Assembly (NCBI RefSeq): GCF_900096965.1
Contig: NZ_FMYM01000005.1
Location: forward strand, 62,001 to 126,000
Reading direction: 5' to 3'
Source of the DNA: Shouchella lonarensis
GTDB taxonomy: Bacteria; Bacillota; Bacilli; Bacillales; Bacillaceae_D
Length of the DNA: 64,000 nt
The notes under the pieces were generated by a model. The model was given only the letters and a program-made list of their open reading frames with translations, was not told the origin of the DNA and ran no database searches. The translations under genes were made by a program, and so were the position numbers. Numbering within the stretch: the first letter of the stretch is position 1; every line of letters begins with the position of its first letter. Of this stretch, positions 14,739-23,220 are shown piece after piece.

Positions 14739-15536
14739 CTAATGTTGTTTTTCCTTATTTAGAAAGATAGATGGATTTTCTTCTGCATCTGTACGTTTTA
14801 TAAGTGCTTCTTTTAAGTTTGGGAATCTTCCTAAATAGATCTTTTGTCCCCCTATGGTTGCATAGGCGTCCCATGTGTTTGTAGGTTTGTGAAAATACAC
14901 CCCTCTAATAGCAGTGGCAATGGGGGTATTTGGATCTTTTTTTCTTGTTCGTTTTTGATCTTTGTGGTGATTGGACAGTGATTTTTTTGGTCCCCTTTTT
15001 AAACAACCACAGGATTTGGTGTTGCCATTCTTTAAGCTCTCTCCTCGCACATCAACACGGTTTCCACATTGACATTCACAACGCCAGTATACGCGACCGT
15101 TGCGTCTTTCCGCTCGTTCCAACACAGTAAGCTTGCCGTATGCCCCTCCCCGTAGGTCCTTTATTCGATTACAGCCACATGATTTGCTATTTCCAGCCAT
15201 AAGTCCTTTCTGGGCGACTTCTCGTTCGTTACCACATGCGCATTTACATAACCAATATCGATCTTGTTTACGTTCAAGGGCTTCTTTTAGAACAGTCCAC
15301 TTCCCAAATTGTTTACCTGTCAAGTTGACTAATTGTTTTTCGTTTAGTCTCTCTTGAAGAAGACACCCACAAGACTTGGTTGTTCCTCCTCTGAGAGATG
15401 TTTGTAAGACTTCCTTTTTTTTTCCGCATATACATGTACAAATCCATACACGGGCATTCTCTCTCTGAGGTGCTTCTGTTAATACTGTGAGTCTACCAAA
15501 TTGTTGTCCAGTTAGATCGATCTTTTTTCGTATCAT
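14739..15536 (-). CDS. Triple zinc-ribbon protein with C-terminal AP2 domain
   Basis: A 265-residue protein. Three repeats of about 55 residues each start with an FGRLTVL-like motif and carry CxCxCG and SCGC clusters (CTCICG, CKCACG, CECQCG; TKSCGC, SKSCGC, TKSCGC), probably zinc sites. The C-terminal 60 residues (GVYFHKPTNTWDAYATIGG ... YLGRFPNLKEA) are an AP2/integrase-type DNA-binding domain. Such proteins occur in phages and beside homing endonucleases; no nuclease motif is seen here. The ATG at 15536 has AGGTGAG; the GTG at 15545 is an alternative. It stands alone between two accessory modules. Confidence 0.75.
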   Translation of the reverse strand: MIRKKIDLTGQQFGRLTVLTEAPQRENARVWICTCICGKKKEVLQTSLRGGTTKSCGCLLQERLNEKQLVNLTGKQFGKWTVLKEALERKQDRYWLCKCACGNEREVAQKGLMAGNSKSCGCNRIKDLRGGAYGKLTVLERAERRNGRVYWRCECQCGNRVDVRGESLKNGNTKSCGCLKRGPKKSLSNHHKDQKRTRKKDPNTPIATAIRGVYFHKPTNTWDAYATIGGQKIYLGRFPNLKEALIKRTDAEENPSIFLNKEKQH

Positions 15537-15878
15537 ATTACTCACCTGTCGTAATACCTCTCACTTGTTTTTGATGAACACATTGTACCATGCTGCTGTT
15601 AACGCTGTCAAAAATTGAGAAGATGTGCATAGCTAGTTCGTTTCAGCAGATTTTTTGTCATAAAGAATAATATTATATAAAATAATAAATAAAAAATTTA
15701 CTTTGTGGCAGGAAAATGTTCTTTTATAGCGAAATTAATTAGTGGCGTAGTAAGTGCCAAAGAACTAATCCATATTTAGAATCTTAAAAATGGATGGGGG
15801 GATGTGGTGAAGCGTTTCATTTGGTGGCAAATTTCGTAATATTGCTTTACCTAGAATTAACAGAAAGGTGGCGGAAGA

Positions 15879-16222
15879 ATGAAAAAAAATTGTTAGCTGC
15901 AATCTTAGGTGTAGGTGTTGCTTTCGGTACGATGATTGGTTCTTCAGCAATGGCAGGTCCTCCTGCTGGACAAGAAGGGAAAGTATTGGCGGTGGAAGTT
16001 AGTGAGCGCGAGGTGGAGCCCGGTGCGATCCCAACAGTCATTGCGGCGCCGCTTGTTGTCAAAGCAGCAAAAGTTGCCGGAGGGGCGTTTGTAGCTGGTG
16101 TGACGGGCGCTGCAGGCGTGGACGCTTACAACTGGGCTAAAGGGAAATTGGCTGGAGAGCAACAGCCGGTTATTAATGCCCAAGCTGATTATGAGCAGGT
16201 GAAAGTGGCGTTTGATCAGTAA
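15879..16222 (+). pseudogene. Secreted precursor peptide, copy 1 (frame broken at an A8 tract)
   Basis: It is a paralogue of the next gene, sharing the signal-peptide end (SSAMAGPPAGQ), the core (DAYNWAKGKL) and an identical C-terminus (ADYEQVKVAFDQ). The natural ATG at 15879, with its ribosome site, is followed by eight A (15882-15889); nine are needed to stay in frame, so translation stops after five codons. Transcriptional or ribosomal slippage on the A-run, a TTG start at 15890, a real mutation or a sequencing error are all possible. About 340 bases upstream (15537-15878) are AT-rich and hold no gene, only possible promoter sequence. Confidence 0.7.
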
Positions 16223-16285
16223 GAAAGTTTGGGGAAGCAGTCGCAAACTTGTAAATTTAACAGTGGAAAAGGGGACTGGTTGATC

Positions 16286-16630
16286 ATGAAAAAGAAGCTA
16301 CTTGCTTCAGTGTTAGGCGTGGGGGTTGTTTTTGGATCAATGATTGGTTCTTCGGCAATGGCAGGTCCTCCGGCGGGGCAACAAGGTGAGGTCATCACCG
16401 TAGAGGTGAGTGAGCATGAGGTAGAGCCAGGAGCTGTGCCGACATTACTTGCAGCCCCAGTTGTTGTAAACGCAGCAAAAGTTGCTGGCGCCGCATTTGT
16501 GGCTGGTGTTACAGCAGCAGCAGGTGCTGATGCATATAACTGGGCTAAAGGAAAGCTGTTCGGTATTACACCAGGAATTGAAGGTGTCGAAGCAGACTAT
16601 GAGCAAGTGAAAGTGGCGTTTGATCAGTAA
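16286..16630 (+). CDS. Secreted precursor peptide, copy 2 (putative peptide toxin)
   Basis: A 114-residue protein. A signal peptide runs to about residue 24 (...GSSAMA), followed by GPPAGQ, an acidic stretch (VEVSEHEVEPG), a long Ala/Val/Gly-rich hydrophobic core (about residues 50-80) and a charged tail. Start ATG 16286 after AAAAGGGGA. It is followed by a hairpin and then by DUF5819 and HTTM-DCC genes, the kind of membrane machinery that processes SdpC-type toxins in B. subtilis. A toxin or signal role is inferred; no named family is recognised. Confidence 0.7.
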   Translation: MKKKLLASVLGVGVVFGSMIGSSAMAGPPAGQQGEVITVEVSEHEVEPGAVPTLLAAPVVVNAAKVAGAAFVAGVTAAAGADAYNWAKGKLFGITPGIEGVEADYEQVKVAFDQ

Positions 16631-16637
16631 AAGTCGT

Positions 16638-16662
16638 AGGGAGGGCCTTTTTGGCCTCCCTT
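16638..16662 (+). terminator. Intercistronic hairpin, probable partial terminator
   Basis: AGGGAGGGCC-TTTTT-GGCCTCCCTT without a good T-run. Placed between peptide genes and maturation genes, it would give more peptide mRNA than downstream mRNA. Confidence 0.55.
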
Positions 16663-16689
16663 GATTGATGATTGAAAGGGGAATGATCT

Positions 16690-17352
16690 ATGGTAAAAAA
16701 GGTGATCACACTTGGAATGTTACTAGTATTTTTCTTTCATTTTGCGAACACAATTTTGTTTAATAGCCCATTAAATCCAGTGAAAGCAAAGTATAGTCAA
16801 CATGTCTTTCAATATATGGACCCGTTGTTTATGCAAAATTGGCGTCTGTTTGCACCAAATCCGGCGACGAATAACAATGATTTTTATGTGCGGGCCAAGC
16901 TAAAAGATGGTGATGAGGTGCAGGTGACAGACTGGATTGATTTAACCTCACACATGATTGAACGTAATCAAGCTAACCGTTTCACCCCGTATAATCGGAT
17001 TGTGCGTATCCAGCGTGGGGCTGTCACAATGATGGGTGAAGATGATGATTTGCTTGTAACACTACACCGCAAATCTGACCAAAATGAAGAAGCAAAACAA
17101 ACATTAAATGATCTTGAAAATGAAGAGAGGATGACGGAGCGTCAAGCGTTCGCGGACAAATTACTGACACGCTACGCCCAAGCTTATTTAAGGAGCTTAT
17201 ACCCGGAAAAAGAGCTCGTTGAAACGCAAATTATGTTACTTGATACAAAGGCCGTTCCTTTTTCTAAAAAGGATGATGTTCACTTCGAGCGTGAGCAGAA
17301 GGCTTATGAATTCACATGGCAACCAGCTCAAAAGGTCACCCCGATGTTTTAA
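16690..17352 (+). CDS. DUF5819-family membrane-anchored protein
   Basis: A 220-residue protein with one N-terminal membrane segment (about 3-22) and an extracytoplasmic part with DPLFMQNWRLFAPNP, the hallmark of DUF5819, then DWIDLTSH. Genes of this kind occur beside HTTM proteins, as SdpA does beside SdpB. It starts at ATG 16690 with AAAGGGGA upstream and is followed 20 bases later by the HTTM-DCC gene. It probably works with that protein on the upstream peptides. Confidence 0.75.
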   Translation: MVKKVITLGMLLVFFFHFANTILFNSPLNPVKAKYSQHVFQYMDPLFMQNWRLFAPNPATNNNDFYVRAKLKDGDEVQVTDWIDLTSHMIERNQANRFTPYNRIVRIQRGAVTMMGEDDDLLVTLHRKSDQNEEAKQTLNDLENEERMTERQAFADKLLTRYAQAYLRSLYPEKELVETQIMLLDTKAVPFSKKDDVHFEREQKAYEFTWQPAQKVTPMF

Positions 17353-17372
17353 TTTAACCGTGTGAGGAGTTG

Positions 17373-18773
17373 ATGAATGTGTTTAATCGTATTGCACAAT
17401 GGAATCAAACGCAACATATGTTAATGGGGGCAAGCTTGCTTCGGATTGCTTACGGGACGATTTTACTGTACATGTATTTGATGCACTATGCACAACGCGC
17501 TTTCCTTTGGGGCCCGCATGGGATTTACACATTAGAGGATTCGCGAGTGGATGCGTGGTTTAACACAAGTTTTTCTTTATACCATCTGCATGCGTCACCA
17601 TTATATTTTGAAATCATTTTTCATGCCGGGATTCTTGTGACGTTGTGGTTTATCATTGGGTATAAAGGACGCATAGCTAGTATTGTTCAGTTCATTTTTG
17701 CGTGGTCTTTATTCGCGAGAAATAGCGTCATTTTAGACGGTGGCGATAACATTATGAGTTTGCTGCTTGTCTATCTTTTGTTTGCGAATATGACAGCTTA
17801 TTTTTCGGTCGACAGTTATTTAAAGCAACGCCGAGGTGAGCCAACGCAAATTACAGTGCCTCCTGGTTTTGCGCATATGCGTATGCGTAACTTGTTTCAT
17901 AACTTAGCTATTTTGGCGTGTATGTTGCAAGTGTGTATCATGTATTTCACATCGGGTTTGCACAAAGTCATGGGAGAGCTTTGGCAAAATGGGACAGCGA
18001 TTTACTATATTTTGCAAGTGAATGAATATACCCATCCATTTTTCCAGCAACTCATCTCTTCTTCGGAATTGCTCATTGTTGCCGCGACATACGCGACCAT
18101 CGTTGTGCAAATCGCTTATCCTTTTTTGCTCGTCAACCATCGGACGCGGTATGTCGTGATGGCAGGTGTGGTTGGTATGCACGTAGGGATTGCAGTGGTC
18201 ATGGGTTTATTTACTTTCTCTTTTGTCATGATCGCAAACCAGTTGTTATTTTTGCGTGACCGTGAGTACAACGCAATCTCTCAATTTACAAAACGTTGTG
18301 TAGAAAGGATCAAGCAGCGATGGCAGCGCAAAAATGAGCAAGTGTCTGATCCGGTACGAGAAGGGGTCGTATCTGCCAAAATCAGTGTTTTCTATGATGG
18401 TTGGTGTCCGGTTTGTCGCAAAAGTATGACAAGGTTACAGAAGTGGGACCGCAGCAACCAACTAGTTTTCCATTCTTTCCGGGAAAAAGAAGTATTGACA
18501 CGCTATCAGCTCGATTTTGAGCGCGCCGAAAAGCGAATGATTACGCGGGAAGAACGTAGTGGACGTATGTATGAAGGGATTGAAAGTGTATGGCTCATTG
18601 CGCGGAAACTGCCTGTTCTTTGGCTGTTTGTGCCAGTCCTATGGATCGCGATGGTGCTCGGGTTTGGTCAGCGAATCTATGATTTTCTTGCGGAACGGCG
18701 CGCGATTATTCCAGTTGGCAGTTGTGAAGAAGAAGCATGCGAATGGCAGGAATCAGAGCGCCACATACCGTAA
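17373..18773 (+). CDS. HTTM membrane protein fused to a DCC thiol-oxidoreductase domain
   Basis: A 466-residue protein. Residues 1 to about 300 form an HTTM (vitamin-K-dependent carboxylase/SdpB-like) multi-span domain (GPHGIYTLEDSR, LDGGDNIMSLLL, SGLHKVMGELWQNGTAI). Residues from about 335 form a DCC domain (VFYDGWCPVCRKSM) typical of DUF393 thiol-oxidoreductases. SdpB, an HTTM protein, is needed to mature SdpC into the SDP toxin; other HTTM proteins carboxylate Glu. The precursor peptides here have both a Glu cluster and a hydrophobic core, so either chemistry can be imagined. ATG 17373 follows GAGGAG. Confidence 0.8.
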   Translation: MNVFNRIAQWNQTQHMLMGASLLRIAYGTILLYMYLMHYAQRAFLWGPHGIYTLEDSRVDAWFNTSFSLYHLHASPLYFEIIFHAGILVTLWFIIGYKGRIASIVQFIFAWSLFARNSVILDGGDNIMSLLLVYLLFANMTAYFSVDSYLKQRRGEPTQITVPPGFAHMRMRNLFHNLAILACMLQVCIMYFTSGLHKVMGELWQNGTAIYYILQVNEYTHPFFQQLISSSELLIVAATYATIVVQIAYPFLLVNHRTRYVVMAGVVGMHVGIAVVMGLFTFSFVMIANQLLFLRDREYNAISQFTKRCVERIKQRWQRKNEQVSDPVREGVVSAKISVFYDGWCPVCRKSMTRLQKWDRSNQLVFHSFREKEVLTRYQLDFERAEKRMITREERSGRMYEGIESVWLIARKLPVLWLFVPVLWIAMVLGFGQRIYDFLAERRAIIPVGSCEEEACEWQESERHIP

Positions 18774-18864
18774 TATAACGAAACAAGAGGCTCATACTTG
18801 TAGGTAGCTGCAATGTGTGAGTCTTTTCATGCGAGTGAATCAACTCAAGAGATGAGGGAGCCGA

Positions 18865-20073
18865 TTGAAAACATTTACATATAAATTTGTCTTTCAAAAC
18901 CGTCGCAGTCATCAGATGAAATTGTGGTTGTCTGACTTGCCTATTCACCCCCATCAGACGACGAATGTTTGCCTAGAAAATAGAAAAGCGGACGAAATCG
19001 TGCCGGTCGACATCGCTGGCAATCGTCTTTCTTACTACGCGTTGGCACCAGGAGAAACAATTGAAAAGGTATATGAAATCACGGTCAAAACACGTGACGA
19101 AGGACATGATATCCCGACCTTGTCGACGGAAGAACGCAATTATTATTTGCGGTCATCTACTTTTATACAAATTAATGAAGAGATTTGTCAGTTGGCGAAA
19201 GAAGTCTGTGCAGAACTCATCGCAGATGAAGAAAAAGCGCGGGCGTTATTCGACTATGTGCGATTAAGCTTTCACTATAAGCACCCACCAAAAGAGCGGG
19301 GCAATTTGGCATTCTTACGGTTGAAGCAAGGCGATTGTGGGGAATTCTCCTTTTTGTATGCCTCGCTTTGTCGTGCTGTAAACATTCCGTGCCGGGTTGT
19401 GTTTGGCGCGTGGGCAGTTGGGAAGGGCCTTCACGCTCATGCATGGAATGAAGTTTACTTGGAAGAGAGTGGATGGGTGCCAGTCGATTTGAGCATGGCA
19501 AACTTAAGTAAGCGCGAGTGGTGGAACAAGTTTCTTTCTCCGTGGCCTTTTTTGAAACCAAAAGCGTATTTCGGTCGTATAGAAGAACAGCGGATTATTT
19601 TTTCAATTGAGACAGAACATGATCCGATGGGGCGTTATCCGGATAGTGAAGAGCGTAACAGCGTCACTTTCCCAGTGAATAATTGTCCTCTTTCATGGGG
19701 GCGGGGGTTGCTTAATGGGAAAATTCCTTATTTACAACCGGTGTATTTTTATGAGGAAGAGCCACTCAAGATGCCACTTGGCAAAGATTATGTTGGTTCA
19801 TGGACAATTTATGAGCAAGGAAAACAAAAAGGCTTGCAATTTATAAAAAATGTTGCAAGAAAGTGTTTTCTTATTGCGGCAGTGTTGGTCGCGATCACGT
19901 ACATACTTTCGTGGATCACGCCGTTGCAAACATATACGTCGCTACCCTTTTCTGTTTGTTTGCTTGCTGCGAGTGTGTTTTCGGTGGCAGCAATTATGCG
20001 GCGCGAGAACCGCGTTCTCTATGTAGGCGTTTTAAGCATTTGTTTGCTTTTTCTACTGTTGCCTGTATTATAG
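18865..20073 (+). CDS. Transglutaminase-like domain protein with C-terminal membrane segments
   Basis: A 402-residue protein. A transglutaminase/cysteine-protease fold lies around residues 120-210, with the triad in place: Cys158 (QGDCGEF), His192 (HAHAWNEVY) and Asp208 (VPVDLS). Two to three membrane spans form the C-terminus (about 332-400). There is no signal peptide, so the catalytic part is probably cytoplasmic. TTG start at 18865 after GGGAG. It lies directly behind the HTTM-DCC gene in the same direction and may take part in processing or self-protection. Confidence 0.75.
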   Translation: MKTFTYKFVFQNRRSHQMKLWLSDLPIHPHQTTNVCLENRKADEIVPVDIAGNRLSYYALAPGETIEKVYEITVKTRDEGHDIPTLSTEERNYYLRSSTFIQINEEICQLAKEVCAELIADEEKARALFDYVRLSFHYKHPPKERGNLAFLRLKQGDCGEFSFLYASLCRAVNIPCRVVFGAWAVGKGLHAHAWNEVYLEESGWVPVDLSMANLSKREWWNKFLSPWPFLKPKAYFGRIEEQRIIFSIETEHDPMGRYPDSEERNSVTFPVNNCPLSWGRGLLNGKIPYLQPVYFYEEEPLKMPLGKDYVGSWTIYEQGKQKGLQFIKNVARKCFLIAAVLVAITYILSWITPLQTYTSLPFSVCLLAASVFSVAAIMRRENRVLYVGVLSICLLFLLLPVL

Positions 20074-20111
20074 CGAGTCATTATGAAGTTGGATAAAGGA
20101 GGGAGAACAAC

Positions 20112-20288
20112 ATGCAATATAAAGTTGAGATAATCCAACCAAAATTGAGTGGCAAGAAATTAGCGATCAATATGGAAGATCTATTAAATGAACATGCGCA
20201 AAATGGGTGGACGCTTCATTCGCTTGTGCCACAAGTGTCTACCTTTGGTGGGGTAGATCATTATATTTGTGTTTTGCAAAAAGGGTGA
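20112..20288 (+). CDS. DUF4177 small protein
   Basis: A 58-residue protein with the DUF4177 pattern: a beta strand (YKVEII), LEDLLNEHAQNGWTLHSLVP-like helix and turn, and a final strand ending VLQKG. Its function is unknown in the family. GGAGGGAGA lies ahead of the ATG at 20112. It is the last gene in the rightward run before the convergent CPBP gene. Confidence 0.7.
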   Translation: MQYKVEIIQPKLSGKKLAINMEDLLNEHAQNGWTLHSLVPQVSTFGGVDHYICVLQKG

Positions 20289-20297
20289 GATGTCGTG

Positions 20298-20900
20298 TTA
20301 TATTAATGGAAATAAGACGAGCAGTAAAATATTAAACAACAAGTGAGAAATGATTGGCGGCCAAATAGACTTCGTATGTATGAAGAGCCAACCCCAGCCA
20401 ATTCCACACACAAATGCAGCGGTGGAAAGTAATACATTTCCCGAAGCGAGGTGGGCGATGGCGTACAACGCGGCAGCAATCACCACTTTTGAAGCAACCG
20501 ACCATTGGTAAGGGAATTTGTTGATCACATAACCACGCCAAAAAAGTTCCTCCGCTGGGATAATGAGGATAAATAACAAGGCAAAATGCCAATTCTCTGT
20601 TGGACGGACGGTTGAATAAAGCCGCTCTAATGCGTCTAGTAGCGGAAGGCCTGTTGTAATGATGAGTAATTTTCCAATCGCAAAGCAGATGTATAGCAGG
20701 ATAGCCGTGAGACTTGCGACTGTCACATGTATCAACGTTGGTCGCCTGCGCATAGGAATATGACTAGAGATGAGCGCAATCGTTGCAAGCAGTGTGAGTG
20801 TGAGGGGCAGTAAAAGCCAAAAGTCAAGTGGCTGCCAAACGAAGCTAATGGATAACATTATTGTGGCGAGGATGAATATGGAGATGAATGTGAATGACAT
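20298..20900 (-). CDS. CPBP-family intramembrane metalloprotease
   Basis: A 200-residue polytopic protein with the CPBP (CAAX protease/bacteriocin-processing) motifs EELFWRG, then AIAHLASGN and SHLLFN. Family members cut prenylated proteins or serve in bacteriocin maturation and self-immunity. ATG 20900 is preceded by GGGGGGAA. It stands opposite to the putative toxin operon, consistent with separate expression of a protection gene, but no direct link is shown. Confidence 0.85.
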   Translation of the reverse strand: MSFTFISIFILATIMLSISFVWQPLDFWLLLPLTLTLLATIALISSHIPMRRRPTLIHVTVASLTAILLYICFAIGKLLIITTGLPLLDALERLYSTVRPTENWHFALLFILIIPAEELFWRGYVINKFPYQWSVASKVVIAAALYAIAHLASGNVLLSTAAFVCGIGWGWLFIHTKSIWPPIISHLLFNILLLVLFPLI

Positions 20901-21010
20901 TTGTTTCCCCCCTTTTTTTAATGTCTTATCTTATTTACTATACGAAAAAGTGGTGTAAGAAGGCAATAGGTTGGCGGAAATGAAGTAACAAGGTAAAGGA
21001 GGAGATCCTG

Positions 21011-21517
21011 GTGCCGAAACATTATGAGATACTAGAGAAAACAAAGGTGCCAATGACAAATTTTGAAAAGGTTGGTTATACCGTTGCGGCCCTGATACTT
21101 GTTGTCATGTGGATAGGATTAGTCGTTTGGCTACCGTATTTACCAGAAGAAGTCCCTCGTCAGGTGTCATTTACAGGGGAAGTTTCTTACGATTCAAAGA
21201 AGATGCTATTGTTTCTCCCTAGTATCGCATCATTGATGTTTATTATTATAGCGCCAATGCGGTTCGCGGTCAGCATGATGAACTTTCCGGTCCGGGTGAC
21301 AGAAGAGAATGCAGCGGTGCTTATTCGTTATAACCGTCATTTAATGGTACATACGCTGTTATTAGTGATCACTTTATCTGTAATGATTATACTCGCGAGT
21401 ATCGCTGTTGGCTATGGTTGGGGGGCATCCCTCCTTCTTCTCAGCACTTGTCCATTCTTTGTCTGGATCATCGGAGTGTTAATCTATTATTATAAGAGAA
21501 TGAAACAGGTAGGTTAA
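21011..21517 (+). CDS. DUF1648-domain membrane protein (SdpI-like N-terminal half)
   Basis: A 168-residue protein with four membrane spans and a DUF1648 signature (LPEEVPRQVSFTGEV followed by SKK). SdpI, the SDP immunity protein of B. subtilis, carries DUF1648 in its N-terminal half, but the SdpI domain proper is not evident here. GTG start at 21011 after AAAGGAGGAGA. Its position beside the SdpB-like cluster makes an immunity role plausible; a lone regulator or sensor is the alternative. Confidence 0.7.
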   Translation: MPKHYEILEKTKVPMTNFEKVGYTVAALILVVMWIGLVVWLPYLPEEVPRQVSFTGEVSYDSKKMLLFLPSIASLMFIIIAPMRFAVSMMNFPVRVTEENAAVLIRYNRHLMVHTLLLVITLSVMIILASIAVGYGWGASLLLLSTCPFFVWIIGVLIYYYKRMKQVG

Positions 21518-21531
21518 GGAGAGAGAAGCGA

Positions 21532-22248
21532 ATGTCTGATCAACAAAGAGTAGCAGCAAAAGAAGCAGCAATGCAATTTGTGGCACAACACTTCCCTCAT
21601 TGTTACGGCGCTATCCTTGCTGGTAGTGTTGTAACCGGACAAGCGACAGCGACATCTGATCTGGACATGGTCCTCTTTGAGGAAGATGCGCAGTCATCTT
21701 ATAGAGAATCACTTGTGGCTTACGGCTGGCCGGTAGAAGTATTCGTGCATAACTTACATTCATATAAGGAGTATTTCGCGTCTGATGTTAAGCGAGCCAT
21801 GCCGTCATTGCCGATGATGGTTGCACACGGGCTTGTGTTAAAAGGGGCAAGCGAATTAGCGCCGATTCGTGCGGAAGCACAAAATATACTGACCGGTGGT
21901 CCGGCGGCGTGGTCAGTAGAAGAGGTGCGAGCAAAACGTTATTTTATCACCGATGTGTTAGATGACTTTATTGGTTGTCATAACAAAGGTGAAGCGATAT
22001 GTAGCGCGCAACTGTTATTTACGCGGTTGGCAGAGTTTGTCTTAAGGACAAACCGCTGTTGGATTGGCGACGGAAAATGGTTGCTGCGCGCGCTTCGTAA
22101 GTATGACGAGCCATTTGCACATGACTTCGTAGCTGCGTTTGAGCATTTTTATAGTACGGGTGAAAAAGAAGCAGTCATTGCTTTGGCAGAGCGCGTATTG
22201 GCTCCGTATGGTGGACGGTTATTTGCGGGGTTTTCGGTTGGGAAGTGA
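21532..22248 (+). CDS. Nucleotidyltransferase-fold protein
   Basis: A 238-residue protein with the pol-beta-type nucleotidyltransferase motif GSVVTGQATATSDLDM (near residues 30-45), carrying the GS and DxD features, followed by a helical domain. Members transfer nucleotides to small molecules, proteins or RNA; the substrate is unknown. It starts 15 bases after the DUF1648 gene with GGAGAGA and is closely followed by a NUDIX gene. Confidence 0.8.
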   Translation: MSDQQRVAAKEAAMQFVAQHFPHCYGAILAGSVVTGQATATSDLDMVLFEEDAQSSYRESLVAYGWPVEVFVHNLHSYKEYFASDVKRAMPSLPMMVAHGLVLKGASELAPIRAEAQNILTGGPAAWSVEEVRAKRYFITDVLDDFIGCHNKGEAICSAQLLFTRLAEFVLRTNRCWIGDGKWLLRALRKYDEPFAHDFVAAFEHFYSTGEKEAVIALAERVLAPYGGRLFAGFSVGK

Positions 22249-22267
22249 TGAAAAGGAGGGGGAAAGT

Positions 22268-22885
22268 TTGAGCGATCAATGGTTGACGTGGATCAAGCAA
22301 ATACAGGCGTTAGCACAATCTGGCTTGCATTTTTCAAAGGACGTTTATGATCGTGAACGTTACGAGACATTACGCGCGTTAAGTTATGAGATGATGGCAG
22401 CATATGCACATACAGAAATTGGACACATAAAGAATTTGTTCGTAAATGAAGTAGGGTATCAAACGCCTAAAGTTGATGTTCGCGCCGTTGTCTTTCAAGA
22501 AAATAAACTATTGATGGTGAGAGAGACGCATGATGGGTGTTGGGCATTGCCGGGAGGTTTTTGTGACGTTGGCTTGTCGGTAGCAGAGAACGCCGTTAAA
22601 GAAGTGGGAGAAGAATCAGGTTACGAGACAGCGCCAGGAAAGTTACTCGCGTTGCTAGATATGAACAAGCATCATCATCCACCGCAACCATTCCATTATT
22701 ATAAAATCTTCATTCAATGTCATCTCATAGGCGGAGAAGCAGTCAAAGGCATAGAAACGAGCGATATTGGCTTTTTCACCGAGGACCAACTACCGCCGCT
22801 TTCATATAGAAGAAATACGACGGCGCAACTCGCAATGTTATTCGAATTTTTACGTGATCGACATAAAGAAGTGATCGTCGACTAA
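22268..22885 (+). CDS. NUDIX hydrolase (YjhB-like)
   Basis: A 205-residue protein. An N-terminal helical domain (about 1-60) precedes a NUDIX fold with the box starting at GGFCDVGLSVAENAVKEV (about 107-124) and continuing EESG. The TTG at 22268 is chosen because GGAGGGGGA precedes it; the frame is open further upstream inside the nucleotidyltransferase gene. It hydrolyses a nucleoside diphosphate linked to some moiety; the substrate is not predictable. Confidence 0.85.
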   Translation: MSDQWLTWIKQIQALAQSGLHFSKDVYDRERYETLRALSYEMMAAYAHTEIGHIKNLFVNEVGYQTPKVDVRAVVFQENKLLMVRETHDGCWALPGGFCDVGLSVAENAVKEVGEESGYETAPGKLLALLDMNKHHHPPQPFHYYKIFIQCHLIGGEAVKGIETSDIGFFTEDQLPPLSYRRNTTAQLAMLFEFLRDRHKEVIVD

Positions 22886-22901
22886 TCAATATGTAAAATG
22901 A

Positions 22902-22930
22902 TTGACGGAGTAAAAATGGTAGATTAAACT
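22902..22930 (+). promoter_or_regulatory. Toxin mRNA promoter (type I locus 2)
   Basis: TTGACG (22902-22907), 17-base spacer, TAAACT (22925-22930). Confidence 0.45.
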
Positions 22931-22998
22931 TGTATGTAGTAGGATAGCGGGTAAACTCAAGGTGGCCTAAACCTCCCTGCAGAGGGAGGTGTTGCGTC

Positions 22999-23100
22999 AT
23001 GATGGAGGAATTAAGGTCGTGGGTTGAGGTCTGTCTCAAGGTTGCGAAATTCGTTCTCGAAGTCATGAAGTCGAAGAAAGACGACAATACCCACCGTTGA
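22999..23100 (+). CDS. Type I toxin-like small peptide, locus 2
   Basis: A 33-residue peptide (begins MMEELRSWVEVCLKVAKFV), an amphipathic helix with a Lys-rich end, less hydrophobic than the locus 1 toxin. It has the same block GGGAGGTGTTGCGT before the ATG as locus 1 and the same mirrored antisense promoter and shared terminator. The toxin role is inferred from this architecture. Confidence 0.65.
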   Translation: MMEELRSWVEVCLKVAKFVLEVMKSKKDDNTHR

Positions 23101-23128
23101 GTTTGACAGGCTCCGACCGGTGGGTATT
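23086..23128. terminator. Shared bidirectional terminator, locus 2
   Basis: AATACCCACCG (23086-23096) and CGGTGGGTATT (23118-23128), a perfect 11-bp stem overlapping the toxin stop codon. Confidence 0.65.
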
Positions 23129-23214
23129 TCCAACACTTGCAGGGCGGTCGCTCTGACCGCGTCCTACGACCGCTGGTTCATCACCGGCGGTCATTCTCAT
23201 TTTATGCATTGCTT
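23086..23214 (-). ncRNA. Antisense RNA antitoxin, locus 2
   Basis: The minus-strand promoter TTGACA (23250-23245), 18-base spacer, TATAAT (23226-23221) gives a start near 23214. The RNA contains an ACCGCTGG/CCGGCGGT-type hairpin at the position equivalent to locus 1 and overlaps the toxin 3' end. Confidence 0.6.
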
Positions 23215-23220
23215 GACTTC

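Noticed and set aside
21011-21517. Calling this gene sdpI outright
   Set aside because: Only the DUF1648 part is visible; the SdpI domain is not, so the immunity role is left as inference.
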